Positions 17,574 through 26,905 of a stretch of DNA of 64,000 nt are shown one piece after another. The notes under the pieces were generated by a model. It did no database searches, was not told where the DNA came from, and saw nothing but the letters and a program-made list of their open reading frames with translations. Origin of the DNA: Jeotgalibacillus sp. ET6 (GTDB lineage: Bacteria; Bacillota; Bacilli; Bacillales; Jeotgalibacillaceae); contig NZ_JARUIU010000002.1 in assembly GCF_029667115.1 (NCBI RefSeq), forward strand, positions 434,001 to 498,000, written 5' to 3'. A program made the translations under genes and the position numbers. Numbering within the stretch: position 1 is the stretch's first letter; each line of letters opens with the position of its first letter.

Positions 17574-19082
17574 TTGAGATCAAAATTAGGATTAGCTAGT
17601 CTTCTTTTTATCATTGCTTCATTATTCTTAAAAGTATCGGGATTGTTGAGAGATATGACGGTTGCCTTTTATTTCGGGGACAGCTTTGCTGCGGGAGCAT
17701 ACTTTGCTGCTTTTACGATTCCGAATATGGTCATACTCTTTTTAAATACTGGAATGAAAAATGCACTGGTTCCAACCTATATTAGTGCTCTTGAGAAAGA
17801 AAATGGAACGTATCATCTCTCTCAAGTAATGAAGGGGACACTAATTGTCAGTTTTGTGTTTTCCCTGCTTGGCGCTGTGCTGGCTCCGTTCTATATTCCT
17901 TTGCTCTATCCAAACTTCAGCTCGGATGCTACAGAAATCTCAATTCTAGTTGCGATCATTTTCTTTGCTTCCATCGTAGCCGTGGGCATGAATTCTGTAC
18001 TTGAAGCATTCTTTGATGCAAATAATCGTTTTGCCATTTCAGTTGTTTCTCAAATTGTTGTGATCTTGTCATCGATCTTAAGTGCTGTTCTTTTTGCAGA
18101 TCAAATAGGCATCTATTCGCTGGCGATCGGATATGCGGCAGGAACCGTACTATCTTTGCTGTTAAAAACATTATTTTTTATTGATAAAGGGACGTACACA
18201 CTTAAAGGAAAGTTTGATTGGCTGGAGATCAAATCATTTTATATTGTTTTTATACCAGTAGCATTTACAGTGATGATCGGCCAAATCAATTTAACCGTTG
18301 ATTACATTTTTGCAGGGCGGTTCGAAGAAAGTGTGATAACGTATATTAATAATGCGAAGAATCTGGTTCATTTCCCTCAGGCAATCATTGGAGTAACCAT
18401 TGGGACCATCATCTTTCCACTTCTTTCAAAAGCACAATCTACAAATAACAAAGAACTGTTTAAAACGGGTATCCAAAGAGGGCTCTCTGCTATGTCTTTG
18501 ATCCTGCTGCCCGCCGTAGCAGGAATGATGTGGCTGATGCCAAATATCATTGAGCTTGTTTATTTAAGAGGTGAATTTAGTGAAGCTGCCGCTGCGGCTA
18601 CTACGGCAGTTGCTTATTTTTATGTAGGATCAGTTTTATTTTTCAGCCTTCAAACCGTTTTAAATAAAGGGTTTTATGCAATGCAAAAAGGTCATGTTAT
18701 TTTAAAAATCGGGGCAATTTCCATTTTGCTTAATATCGTATTAAACTACATCCTTACAGAAACTATGAATAGTTATAATGGAATACCGCTGGCTTCTTCA
18801 TTAATGGCATTTATTTATTTTGTTGTGAGCTACTTTATATTTACGAATTTAATCGGCAGATCCGGTCAACGAAAAATGCTGGCTGATTTGATTAAAATCA
18901 TAATCGCAGTTGCTATAATGATAGGAGTACTGAGCCTTTTACGCATGAGCGTTTCAACGCTTCCTAATATAGCAGAGATTATGCTTTCAGCAGTGGTCGG
19001 AGCTCTTGTTTACTTAGGTGCGGTTTTCTTGCTAAAGGTCTCAACCTTCACGTTTTTAATTTCAGCTATTCGAAAAAGATAA
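17574..19082 (+). CDS. MurJ/MviN/Wzx-family lipid-linked oligosaccharide flippase
   Basis: 502 residues from a TTG at 17574, preceded seven bases upstream by AGAGGG; an in-frame TTG at 17556 is nearly fused to its own SD. About 14 hydrophobic segments and the MurJ-like opening (SGLLRDMTVAFYFGDSF, a conserved Arg-Asp in loop 1, and NTGMKNALVP). Such proteins flip lipid II or a related undecaprenyl-linked glycan. Placement at the head of a wall-polymer cluster, just before a deacetylase and a Wzy-like protein, suggests it flips that polymer's repeat unit and is not the essential MurJ. Confidence 0.82.
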   Translation: MRSKLGLASLLFIIASLFLKVSGLLRDMTVAFYFGDSFAAGAYFAAFTIPNMVILFLNTGMKNALVPTYISALEKENGTYHLSQVMKGTLIVSFVFSLLGAVLAPFYIPLLYPNFSSDATEISILVAIIFFASIVAVGMNSVLEAFFDANNRFAISVVSQIVVILSSILSAVLFADQIGIYSLAIGYAAGTVLSLLLKTLFFIDKGTYTLKGKFDWLEIKSFYIVFIPVAFTVMIGQINLTVDYIFAGRFEESVITYINNAKNLVHFPQAIIGVTIGTIIFPLLSKAQSTNNKELFKTGIQRGLSAMSLILLPAVAGMMWLMPNIIELVYLRGEFSEAAAAATTAVAYFYVGSVLFFSLQTVLNKGFYAMQKGHVILKIGAISILLNIVLNYILTETMNSYNGIPLASSLMAFIYFVVSYFIFTNLIGRSGQRKMLADLIKIIIAVAIMIGVLSLLRMSVSTLPNIAEIMLSAVVGALVYLGAVFLLKVSTFTFLISAIRKR

Positions 19083-19095
19083 AAGGAGCTTTTTA

Positions 19096-19986
19096 ATGAA
19101 TCTAAAGAAATTGGTCATGAACGTAAGTGAACCTATTATAAATCCTTTAACAAAATTGGTTTTGAAAAAACATTATCAAGGTAATAGAGAGTGTACTCCT
19201 CTTGAAAACTCCAGGAAGGTTTTAGTTCTTGCCCCTCATATGGATGATGAGACGATCGGGCTTGGGGGAACTCTTCATGAATATAAAAAGTTTAATACTG
19301 AAGTTCACTGTGTTTTTATAACAGATGGTGCCAGCAGCAATGGCTCTATTGAAAAGAGCAAAGTTTCACAGATAAGAAAAAACGAAATTGATCAGGTAAA
19401 AGATATGTTAGGGATTCATTCGATCTATTATCTGGATGTGCCGGATGGTGAAGTGAAGGATAATCGTAAGGCAGAGAATGAATTGCTGGAATTAGTGGGC
19501 AGCATACAGCCTGAAGTCATTTACACGACAGGCAATGTAGATGCCCATCCAGATCATGTGGCCACAGCAAAGCTGCTTTCTGATGTGCTGAAGCTTTCCA
19601 CTCAAGAGCCTATGATTAGACAATACGAAATAAATTGCCCTGTACCCCCTGAAGAAATCAATTGTATTATTGATATAACAGATTCTTATGGGATAAAAAA
19701 GAAAGCAACAGAGGTTTTTACTTCTCAAGCAATCGCATTTGATGGATTTCTTGTACTTGCAAGTGTAAAAGCGAATCTTTTAAACGATAAAAATGTTCAG
19801 TATGTGGAGACGTTTATTCAGTCTACAAAGGAAGATTTTATCGAACAGAGTGATATACTCAGTTCAAAAGCTGAAACGTATCCCATTCTCTTTAAGCAAG
19901 CAAATCGCACGGTGACTTTGCTTTGGGCAGTATACAAAAATTTAGATAAAAAGAAGAATCTGTATAAATTAAGAAAATCAAATTAA
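19096..19986 (+). CDS. PIG-L/LmbE-family deacetylase
   Basis: 296 residues. The LmbE zinc motif is APHMDDETIGLGG (canonical [AP]HPDDE with Met for Pro), near residue 48, and the distal His motif is DAHPDHVATAK. Members remove N-acetyl groups from GlcNAc-containing substrates. Only 13 bases after the flippase with SD AAGGAG, so they are likely one operon. A de-N-acetylated wall sugar would change polymer charge; the exact substrate is not visible. Confidence 0.85.
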   Translation: MNLKKLVMNVSEPIINPLTKLVLKKHYQGNRECTPLENSRKVLVLAPHMDDETIGLGGTLHEYKKFNTEVHCVFITDGASSNGSIEKSKVSQIRKNEIDQVKDMLGIHSIYYLDVPDGEVKDNRKAENELLELVGSIQPEVIYTTGNVDAHPDHVATAKLLSDVLKLSTQEPMIRQYEINCPVPPEEINCIIDITDSYGIKKKATEVFTSQAIAFDGFLVLASVKANLLNDKNVQYVETFIQSTKEDFIEQSDILSSKAETYPILFKQANRTVTLLWAVYKNLDKKKNLYKLRKSN

Positions 19987-20141
19987 AGTCTTATCGTCAG
20001 TACGTAATGTTTGTAACATATTATTAAACATTATGCTATGTTTTTATTGTCTAATTTATAGTAGTATAGTGGAGGTTTAAGCTTTAGGTTTTTTCCTTAA
20101 GACATCTTTAGAATTTATCACTTATAGATTGGAATGAAATT

Positions 20142-21518
20142 ATGCTACACGCTCTGAAGACTAATAACAAGCTGGTATTATTCTTTTTCTACTTTATTGC
20201 TTTACAGCCAGTTATTGATATATTGACGACTTTCAGTATTGTTCAATTAAATACGAGTGCCACTGTAGGGGTTTTTGTCAGAATTATTTACATGGCTATT
20301 TGTGCGTTGTTCTTGCTGCTTCATTGGAAAAGCAGCTCCTTCGCTAAGCTTGCCAGCATCTACTTGCTCGCTTGGGGAGTATTTATACTGGCCCATTTAG
20401 GCGTAAACTATATGTCTAAGCCCAATTTTTATTTTATGGAAGAAGTAAAGTTTTTAATTAAACTGACTTATTTTAATGTTGTTTTATTAAACTTTGCCTT
20501 CTTATTTGCGTATTTCTCTGAGAAAAAAGAGCTTGGTAAAAAATTCTTTACTAATGTTATGATCAGTTCCCTCATTATCGGGCTTGTGATGCTCATTTCA
20601 ATCCTGACCAATACAAGTCAAATGAGTTATTCATGGACTAAAGTCGGCTATACGGGATGGTTTTTTGCTGGAAATGAACTTGGTGCAATTTTAGCTGTAA
20701 TCCTGCCGATTCTTCTTTACTTTGCTATAGTCAAAACAACCCGTTTTAAAGATGCTTATATGTGGATTCCTGTCATTCTTGCGGGATACTCTTTATTAAT
20801 GATTGGCACTAAGGTAGGTTTCGGAGCGGTAGCCATCACTCTGGCTATTGGATTTGCAAGTATTCTTATTGCTCTTTTCAAGAAAAGAGAAAACCTTGGA
20901 AATCTTAAAATAAGTGCAGCGTTTACGCTGGCCCTCTTGCTCGTTTTAGGTGCTGTTACGCCTATCGTGCCAGTGTTCCAGAATACGTATGCTCATATCG
21001 AATTGCTTGAAAACCAGGAGCAGGAAGAAGAAGAAGAGCCGGATGATTCGGAAGAAGCGGCAGATCCGGAAGCGGAAGAGGAAGAACCAAGCCGTGTCAG
21101 CAGTTTAATGTATAGCAGCCGTGATCGCTTCTTATATCAGTACAATCTGTATTATGATCAAGCTCCTATTGAACAAAAAATTGTTGGAATGGGGTATGGA
21201 GGCAATTTTGAAGAAGCTCCAAAGATGATTGAAATGGACTATTCAGATGTCTTTTATTCAACTGGACTTATTGGAACAATCCTTTATTTCCTGCCTCTCC
21301 TTTATTTTGCAGTATCTGTTCTAAATAAATTGAAAAGAAACATCTTGATGGTCTTTCAGCCATTGTATGCATTACTAATTTCAAGTATAGTTCTAGGACT
21401 GGGTATTGCTCATTTTGCAGGGCATGTATTCACAGCTCCTGCTGTCAGCATCTATCTGGCTTTAGTGATCGCATACTTTCATCATTATGTGTCTAAAGAC
21501 TCGAGAGTGAACATGTAA
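20142..21518 (+). CDS. O-antigen polymerase/ligase-like (Wzy/WaaL) membrane protein
   Basis: 458 residues with about 12 hydrophobic helices and one large extracytoplasmic loop (about 285-345), typical for Wzy/WaaL. The loop contains an unusually acidic run (mostly Glu/Asp between about 292 and 318), not part of the conserved fold. It would polymerise or transfer lipid-linked repeat units outside the membrane. The SD is weak. A terminator follows directly. Confidence 0.75.
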   Translation: MLHALKTNNKLVLFFFYFIALQPVIDILTTFSIVQLNTSATVGVFVRIIYMAICALFLLLHWKSSSFAKLASIYLLAWGVFILAHLGVNYMSKPNFYFMEEVKFLIKLTYFNVVLLNFAFLFAYFSEKKELGKKFFTNVMISSLIIGLVMLISILTNTSQMSYSWTKVGYTGWFFAGNELGAILAVILPILLYFAIVKTTRFKDAYMWIPVILAGYSLLMIGTKVGFGAVAITLAIGFASILIALFKKRENLGNLKISAAFTLALLLVLGAVTPIVPVFQNTYAHIELLENQEQEEEEEPDDSEEAADPEAEEEEPSRVSSLMYSSRDRFLYQYNLYYDQAPIEQKIVGMGYGGNFEEAPKMIEMDYSDVFYSTGLIGTILYFLPLLYFAVSVLNKLKRNILMVFQPLYALLISSIVLGLGIAHFAGHVFTAPAVSIYLALVIAYFHHYVSKDSRVNM

Positions 21519-21519
21519 C

Positions 21520-21562
21520 AAAAAACCAGTGTGCCTGCGGAAAAGCAGGTACACTGGTTTTA
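21520..21562 (+). terminator. Terminator after the Wzy-like gene
   Basis: Stem AAAACCAGTGT-CCTGC / GCAGG-ACACTGGTTTT. Confidence 0.85.
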
Positions 21563-21647
21563 CTGTTTAAGATAGCATTTAGCATAATAAGGGTGATTAT
21601 GAAATTAAAGTCTAGCTGTTTTCTATTGTGATTTGAGAGGAGAACAT

Positions 21648-22730
21648 ATGAGAAAAGAAAGAATTGAATCACTTAAATTTATGCGTGTAGTCGCGATGAA
21701 TCTGGTCGTTTTAATTCATGTGACAGCAGTGGCGAGTACGAATGTTCCTGTTGATCACTTTTTATATGACTTTTATCTGATGCTTAATCGATTTACTCGA
21801 TTTGAAGGCTCTGTGTTTGTCTTTTTAAGTGGATTGGTGCTGTTTTATAACTATGAAGATCGCCCGTTTACGTTAAAAACGTGGCTCTCCTTTTATCGAA
21901 AAAGATTTTTATTTATATTGGGTCCTTATATTTTTTGGTCATTGTTTTACGAAGCATTTGCTTATTTTATGGGGATAAGACCTTACGAGGGTGTAACTGC
22001 TATCCTGCAGAATCTACTTAATGGAACGTCTTATTACCAGCTTTATTTTATAATGATCCTCGTTCAGCTGTTTTTCTTTATGCCTTTGTTTGTATTCTTC
22101 ATCAAAAAATCGGCATTTATGTATAAATACTTATTTATTGTAGGGTTTGTTATTGAACTAATCTATACACAGCTTAATAACCATTATGACTGGATCTCCT
22201 ATCCATTCTTTATGGTGTACATCGGCAGTTTCTTCTTTGGAGGGTGGATTGGTATTCATTATCAGCGTGTAAACGATATGCTATCTAAGAAAGCGCTGGC
22301 TGCCTTATCTATATTGACAATTATCCTTGGACTCTTATATACCTATGATTTCTTTTATCGTTATACTTTGCAGGATCCGCTATTAAATTACTACGTATTT
22401 CAATTAGTTACGCCACTTTACTTCCTGATGGCCTGCTTTTTACTTTTTAAAATTGGAATATGGGTTGAGCGATCCGCCCATCCAAGTGTATTGGCAGTTA
22501 TAGAAAGGTTGAGAATATACTCCTTTGGATTTTATTTAGTCCATCCCTTTATTCTGGTTATATGGGGAAGAATTCTTGAACCTGAAACATGGCTTCAATT
22601 CAATCTCTTTATCTTTATTCGCCTTATCCTGGTGCTTGGTTCAACGTATCTATTTATACGTGCCCTTCACCTGATGTTTCCTAAGGCTTGGTTTTTATTC
22701 GGAAATCTTCCAGACCCTAAGAAACAATAA
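21648..22730 (+). CDS. Acyltransferase family 3 membrane protein (OafA/YrhL-like), copy 1
   Basis: 360 residues, about ten transmembrane helices. The opening (ESLKFMRVVAMNLVVLIHVT) fits the acyltransferase-3 start in which a conserved Arg and His lie in helix 1. Such proteins O-acetylate surface polysaccharide or peptidoglycan. ATG at 21648 has AGGAGA just upstream; a TTG five codons earlier includes its own SD. A second member of the family is at 43324. Confidence 0.85.
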   Translation: MRKERIESLKFMRVVAMNLVVLIHVTAVASTNVPVDHFLYDFYLMLNRFTRFEGSVFVFLSGLVLFYNYEDRPFTLKTWLSFYRKRFLFILGPYIFWSLFYEAFAYFMGIRPYEGVTAILQNLLNGTSYYQLYFIMILVQLFFFMPLFVFFIKKSAFMYKYLFIVGFVIELIYTQLNNHYDWISYPFFMVYIGSFFFGGWIGIHYQRVNDMLSKKALAALSILTIILGLLYTYDFFYRYTLQDPLLNYYVFQLVTPLYFLMACFLLFKIGIWVERSAHPSVLAVIERLRIYSFGFYLVHPFILVIWGRILEPETWLQFNLFIFIRLILVLGSTYLFIRALHLMFPKAWFLFGNLPDPKKQ

Positions 22731-22870
22731 ACTTAACTTATGCAGCACAGTAGGCAGGCAAGTACCCAAAAACGTTAGTTATTTTTTTAGTATTTTCTCC
22801 TTCAGGGTACCACTTTAAGTTGAGCCTTTCCAAGGTATTCCGTTAAAAGATTCAGTTAAGACTCTATAGA

Positions 22871-23061
22871 AAGCATCTGCCTGAAATGCAGTGAACCGGT
22901 CAAAGAGAGGCTGGGACAAAAATCAAAAAATTAAAAGAATTAAAGAAGCATTAAATAAGAGTAAGAGGAGAGCGCAGCGCCGTCCCTGCGGAAAGCGTCT
23001 GCCTGAAGCGCAGCGAACCGGTAAAAGAGGTTGAGACACTTGTCTCGACCTCTTTTTTTTT
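22871..23061 (+). repeat. Dispersed intergenic repeat, copy C (two fragments)
   Basis: A short fragment (CTGCCTGAAATGCAGTGAACCGGTCAA, 22877-22903) runs directly into a second copy that begins GGCTGGGACAAAAA at 22909, has an AT-rich left part, the block CGCCGTCCCTGCGGAAAGCG, GAAGCGCAGCGAACCGG, and ends in a hairpin (GAGGTTGAGACA / TGTCTCGACCTC) with T9. The central part found in copy D is deleted. Stretch 22731-23224 otherwise contains no gene I can support. Confidence 0.75.
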
Positions 23062-23224
23062 GTTCAAAAAAAGAATTTTAAAAATAAACTGGTTAAAAAG
23101 AACCATTTTAATAATATAATCAATTAGTTATAGATAAATAAATAGAATCAAAGTAAAATTATTCAAGGGGAGTGATTATAATTACTCTCTAAATAGTTCG
23201 TAAGATTCATAAGGAGTGTGTCGA

Positions 23225-25633
23225 ATGGTTAAAATGAAGAAGAAATCTATTACTTCCTACATGCTGTCAGGGATAATAGTGCTATTTATTGCTTTTAATC
23301 TTACTGAGACTGTCAGCGCCAATGAGAATTCTTTGATTTTTCCAGAAGGGGAAACGGTTTCTGAAATAAATGATTCATTTAAAGCGAAAGTGAATAACGG
23401 AATGAATTCTACGATCTCTATTTCCAGTCACGATCAATCATTCTATGAAAAAGCAATCGATTTTGGGAGAATTGAAGCCCTCTATGCAACTGAAATGAAA
23501 GATAAGCAGTATTTTACGCTTGTTGCCCGGCTTGAGGGATCGGGTACATTAATGAATTTCACAGTCCTTGAAGTAAGTGAAGGGACATTGAAAGAGATTT
23601 ATACTTCTCCATTTTATGAACGTGCGTCATATGAAATACTGGAAAGCAGCCTAGAAGTCACGTATCCTGTGTTAAATGACAATGGTATCGATCCAACAGA
23701 AACAAAGACGGATCAGTATACATACGGGAAAGGGATGGAACAGGGTATTGTAAAGGAACGTTCGGAACATTCAAATTTTTCAATTGACTCGGCCCCTAAT
23801 GCCTCAACATCTGCCGGCAATCCCTCTCCTTCTGAAATAAATCGTATATTGACAGAAGAAGCAGTGAAGCGAAACATGCCGCCTGAAATCGTAAAAGCCA
23901 TTGCCTATCAGGAATCAAATTTTCAACAGCACTGGACAACTGTACCTGCTTCTATCAGACAGGGCTGTACACCTGAAAAAGCAACGAACCCTAACTACCT
24001 TGCCTGGGACGGTTCTAATGTGAAGCTTGGATATGACTGTATCGGAATTGGCATCATGCAGGTTTCTGATTGGCGTTTTATTTCGGACCAAAAGAAACGA
24101 GAAGAATATGTTGACCGCTTAAAGAATGACATTCGCTTTAATATTCAAGAAGGACTTAATATTCTTGAATACAAATGGAAATATGCTACTACGATGCACA
24201 CAGACGGCAAAACACTTGTACCGGCTGTAAATGACATGGATCGCCGATTTATTGATAACTGGTATTTTGCAGCGTTCGCTTATAATGGAATGCTTTCAAG
24301 AAATGACCCGACAGCAAATGGCACCAGACCGTATCAGGAGCGAATTTATGAGCACATCAGCAACCATGGATTAATTGATGTAACTCCTTTTCCTGCTAAT
24401 CAGCTGAAAACACATGTAATTGGATCATTACTGCGGTTTGAGAAAGATCAGTACGATACAGCCAGACCATTGACGATGTCTAAATCACAGCTAAAGCCTG
24501 GTGATAAAGCTTTTATCAACGAAGAAAATGTTCGGTTTAGAAGTCTTGTAAATATTGATTCAACACTATCGTCTCTACCTAAAGGTACACGGGTGACGGT
24601 TCTTTCAAACAAACCGGCTTATCCAAATACGGTTTATGGCCAATATACATTTGTACCGGTAAAAACAGATTCCGGACTGGAAGGCTATGTAGCATCGAGT
24701 TATTTGACTCCTGCATCTTATTCTCTTTCAGGCGCCTCACGTTATGAAACAGGCGTCAGCATTTCCAACTTCGGATGGGAAAATCAGCGTGTGGATGCCC
24801 TTATTTTAGGCCGGGGAGATCTGCCGATTGATTCATTAACAGGCAGTGTACTTGCTGCAAATAAACGATCTCCATTGCTGCTAACGACATCTAATACCAT
24901 GCATGGAGCGGTTATGGAAGAATTAAAACGTTTAAATCCTAAAACAGTTTATGTCCTGGGCGGCCAGGGAGCGATTTCCCCGAAAGTAGTGGAAGAAATA
25001 CTTGCTCTGAATATTGAAGTAATAAGAGTGACAGGTGTAAATCGATATGAAACAGCTGTTTCAATTGCGAACACGTTTACTGACTCTGCGGTAAACGAAA
25101 TATTTTTAGCAACCGGCAATGAGGAATCTCCGGATGCCCTATCCATTGCTGCTTATGCCGGCTCTACATCAACACCAATTTTATTAACATCTTCTCACAC
25201 ATTACGTGATGAGGTTAAAAACTTTATAAGCACAAAAAAGGTTAAAAAAGTAACGATTATTGGTGGAACATACCCTGTGTCTAAAAACGTTGAAAACCAG
25301 CTGCGAAGCCTCGGTGTAACAGTTGAGAGAGTCAGCGGGAAAGACCGGTATGATACAAGTGTGGCAATTGCTGATAAATACTTTGGTCAGCAGGGAAGCT
25401 TAAATAGCGTATTCTTTGCGCGGGGCGACATTATTGTGGATGCTCTATCTGGATCCGCTCTAGCAGCCAAATACGGTGCTCCTTTGATCTTAACGAAGAA
25501 TTCATCAGTCCCTGCACCTGTAACAAGCTGGATGAATTCATTGCAAGTTGCTCCAACACTTTTCTACCTGGGTTCAGATAAAGTAATCAAACCGAGTGTC
25601 CGAGAAAGCCTTGAACAAACGGTAATCAACTAA
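23225..25633 (+). CDS. Secreted lytic transglycosylase (SLT) with SH3-like domain and CWB2(x3)
   Basis: 802 residues from the ATG with AAGGAG eight bases upstream (a GTG three codons earlier overlaps that SD). Signal peptide (about 1-33), an unassigned N-terminal domain (about 35-180), an SLT lysozyme-like domain (about 200-385) with predicted catalytic Glu230 in AYQESNF and the GIGIMQVS motif, an SH3b-like segment (about 425-500, VRFRSLVNID...GYVASSYL), and three CWB2 modules (about 503-800). It would cleave the glycan backbone. A terminator follows. With the amidase and two NlpC/P60 enzymes, this region holds several bond specificities of wall hydrolysis. Confidence 0.9.
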   Translation: MVKMKKKSITSYMLSGIIVLFIAFNLTETVSANENSLIFPEGETVSEINDSFKAKVNNGMNSTISISSHDQSFYEKAIDFGRIEALYATEMKDKQYFTLVARLEGSGTLMNFTVLEVSEGTLKEIYTSPFYERASYEILESSLEVTYPVLNDNGIDPTETKTDQYTYGKGMEQGIVKERSEHSNFSIDSAPNASTSAGNPSPSEINRILTEEAVKRNMPPEIVKAIAYQESNFQQHWTTVPASIRQGCTPEKATNPNYLAWDGSNVKLGYDCIGIGIMQVSDWRFISDQKKREEYVDRLKNDIRFNIQEGLNILEYKWKYATTMHTDGKTLVPAVNDMDRRFIDNWYFAAFAYNGMLSRNDPTANGTRPYQERIYEHISNHGLIDVTPFPANQLKTHVIGSLLRFEKDQYDTARPLTMSKSQLKPGDKAFINEENVRFRSLVNIDSTLSSLPKGTRVTVLSNKPAYPNTVYGQYTFVPVKTDSGLEGYVASSYLTPASYSLSGASRYETGVSISNFGWENQRVDALILGRGDLPIDSLTGSVLAANKRSPLLLTTSNTMHGAVMEELKRLNPKTVYVLGGQGAISPKVVEEILALNIEVIRVTGVNRYETAVSIANTFTDSAVNEIFLATGNEESPDALSIAAYAGSTSTPILLTSSHTLRDEVKNFISTKKVKKVTIIGGTYPVSKNVENQLRSLGVTVERVSGKDRYDTSVAIADKYFGQQGSLNSVFFARGDIIVDALSGSALAAKYGAPLILTKNSSVPAPVTSWMNSLQVAPTLFYLGSDKVIKPSVRESLEQTVIN

Positions 25634-25637
25634 ATAT

Positions 25638-25679
25638 GACAAAAAAACCGAATGAACGCTTCATTCGGTTTTTTTTGTC
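25638..25679 (+). terminator. Terminator after the SLT-CWB2 gene
   Basis: Stem AAAAACCGAATGAA / TTCATTCGGTTTTT with flanking A and T runs. Confidence 0.85.
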
Positions 25680-25765
25680 ATCAAAACATAATATAAACTT
25701 CGACACGAATCACCATATGTATATTATAATAATGGGTGATCAACCAAAAAGGTGAGTGTTCATAA

Positions 25766-26806
25766 TTGCTAAGAAATTATCAGGAAAACGATGAAGGCAA
25801 AATAAATCAGCTTTTTTATGAGGTATTTAAAACGAATCGAAGTATTGCTGAATGGCAATGGAAATTCTCACATCCAACAAACCATCGATCCTTGATCAGT
25901 GTTTATGAAGAGGGTGGGGAAATAATCGGCCACGCAGCTCTATTAATTTTTGAAGGACAAATTGAATCCCGTCCTGTTTTATTTGGAGAGCGGGTAGATG
26001 TAATGGTTCATCCCGGGCATCAGGGTAAGGGAATGTATAAGAAAGTTATTCACCACCTGATGCAGCAATGTGAAGAGCATAACATTGATCTGGTTTATGG
26101 ATACCCTGCTCCTAAAGCAAAAGATTTGTTTATACGTTATATGGATGGCAAGGAAATTACGTATGTGCCCAGACTTTTGAAAGTCCTGTCCCCGGGCAAA
26201 TTAATCATGAGCCGCTTTGGATTTTTACAGAAAGCATCCTTAATTTTTAACGGGGTAGACAAAGTAATCAGTAATAAGAGAAGAAGTCTGCCGGATGCAC
26301 TTTCAGTAACCCAAATTGACCATGCAGATATCCGTTTCGATGAAATATGGGAAGAAGGCAGAAAGGATCATTCAATTCTGCTGACAAGAAACGCGTCCTT
26401 TATTAATTGGCGCTATATCTCCCATCCTTCACGGGAATATGAGGTATACATTGTCGAAAACCAATCAGCAGCGATTGGGTATATTGTGTTAAAGAAAGAA
26501 ATTATGGATAAGGGTAATGAAACAATGGAATTAATTCATGTAATTGATTTATTCTTTTCTGATCGTGGGCAAAATAGGAAAGATATGAGCAATGCCCTGC
26601 ACCATATCACAAAAAGAGCAGACCTGGTTTCTACATGGTCTCTTCCAAACACTGCTCAGGATCAACTGTTTAAAAAATCGGCATTTATCCGGGTAAGCAG
26701 TCCAATGCCGCTTGTAGGAAAAACAATGAATAAAGAGCTTGATGATTCATTTATTTATAATTCTGCTAACTGGTATGTTTCCCAGGGAGACGTAGATTCA
26801 TACTAA
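25766..26806 (+). CDS. GNAT-family N-acetyltransferase (Eis-like)
   Basis: 346 residues starting at TTG (GGTGAG upstream). The N-terminal half carries the acetyl-CoA signature (VDVMVHPGHQGKGMYKKVI, near residue 85-105). The C-terminal half is a second GNAT-like half with FINWRYISHPSREYEVY. Proteins of this shape often acetylate or aminoacylate amino sugars in polysaccharide clusters. It precedes wecC by about 100 bases, and a role in modifying the wall polymer is inferred. Confidence 0.8.
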   Translation: MLRNYQENDEGKINQLFYEVFKTNRSIAEWQWKFSHPTNHRSLISVYEEGGEIIGHAALLIFEGQIESRPVLFGERVDVMVHPGHQGKGMYKKVIHHLMQQCEEHNIDLVYGYPAPKAKDLFIRYMDGKEITYVPRLLKVLSPGKLIMSRFGFLQKASLIFNGVDKVISNKRRSLPDALSVTQIDHADIRFDEIWEEGRKDHSILLTRNASFINWRYISHPSREYEVYIVENQSAAIGYIVLKKEIMDKGNETMELIHVIDLFFSDRGQNRKDMSNALHHITKRADLVSTWSLPNTAQDQLFKKSAFIRVSSPMPLVGKTMNKELDDSFIYNSANWYVSQGDVDSY

Positions 26807-26905
26807 TTAGCATTATTTGGTTAAAAAGTCGAGTGATGTTTTACAATAAGACATAAACTATGTATAATTTTCAATGATTTAGACGAATGGATAAGGAGTT
26901 TTATG

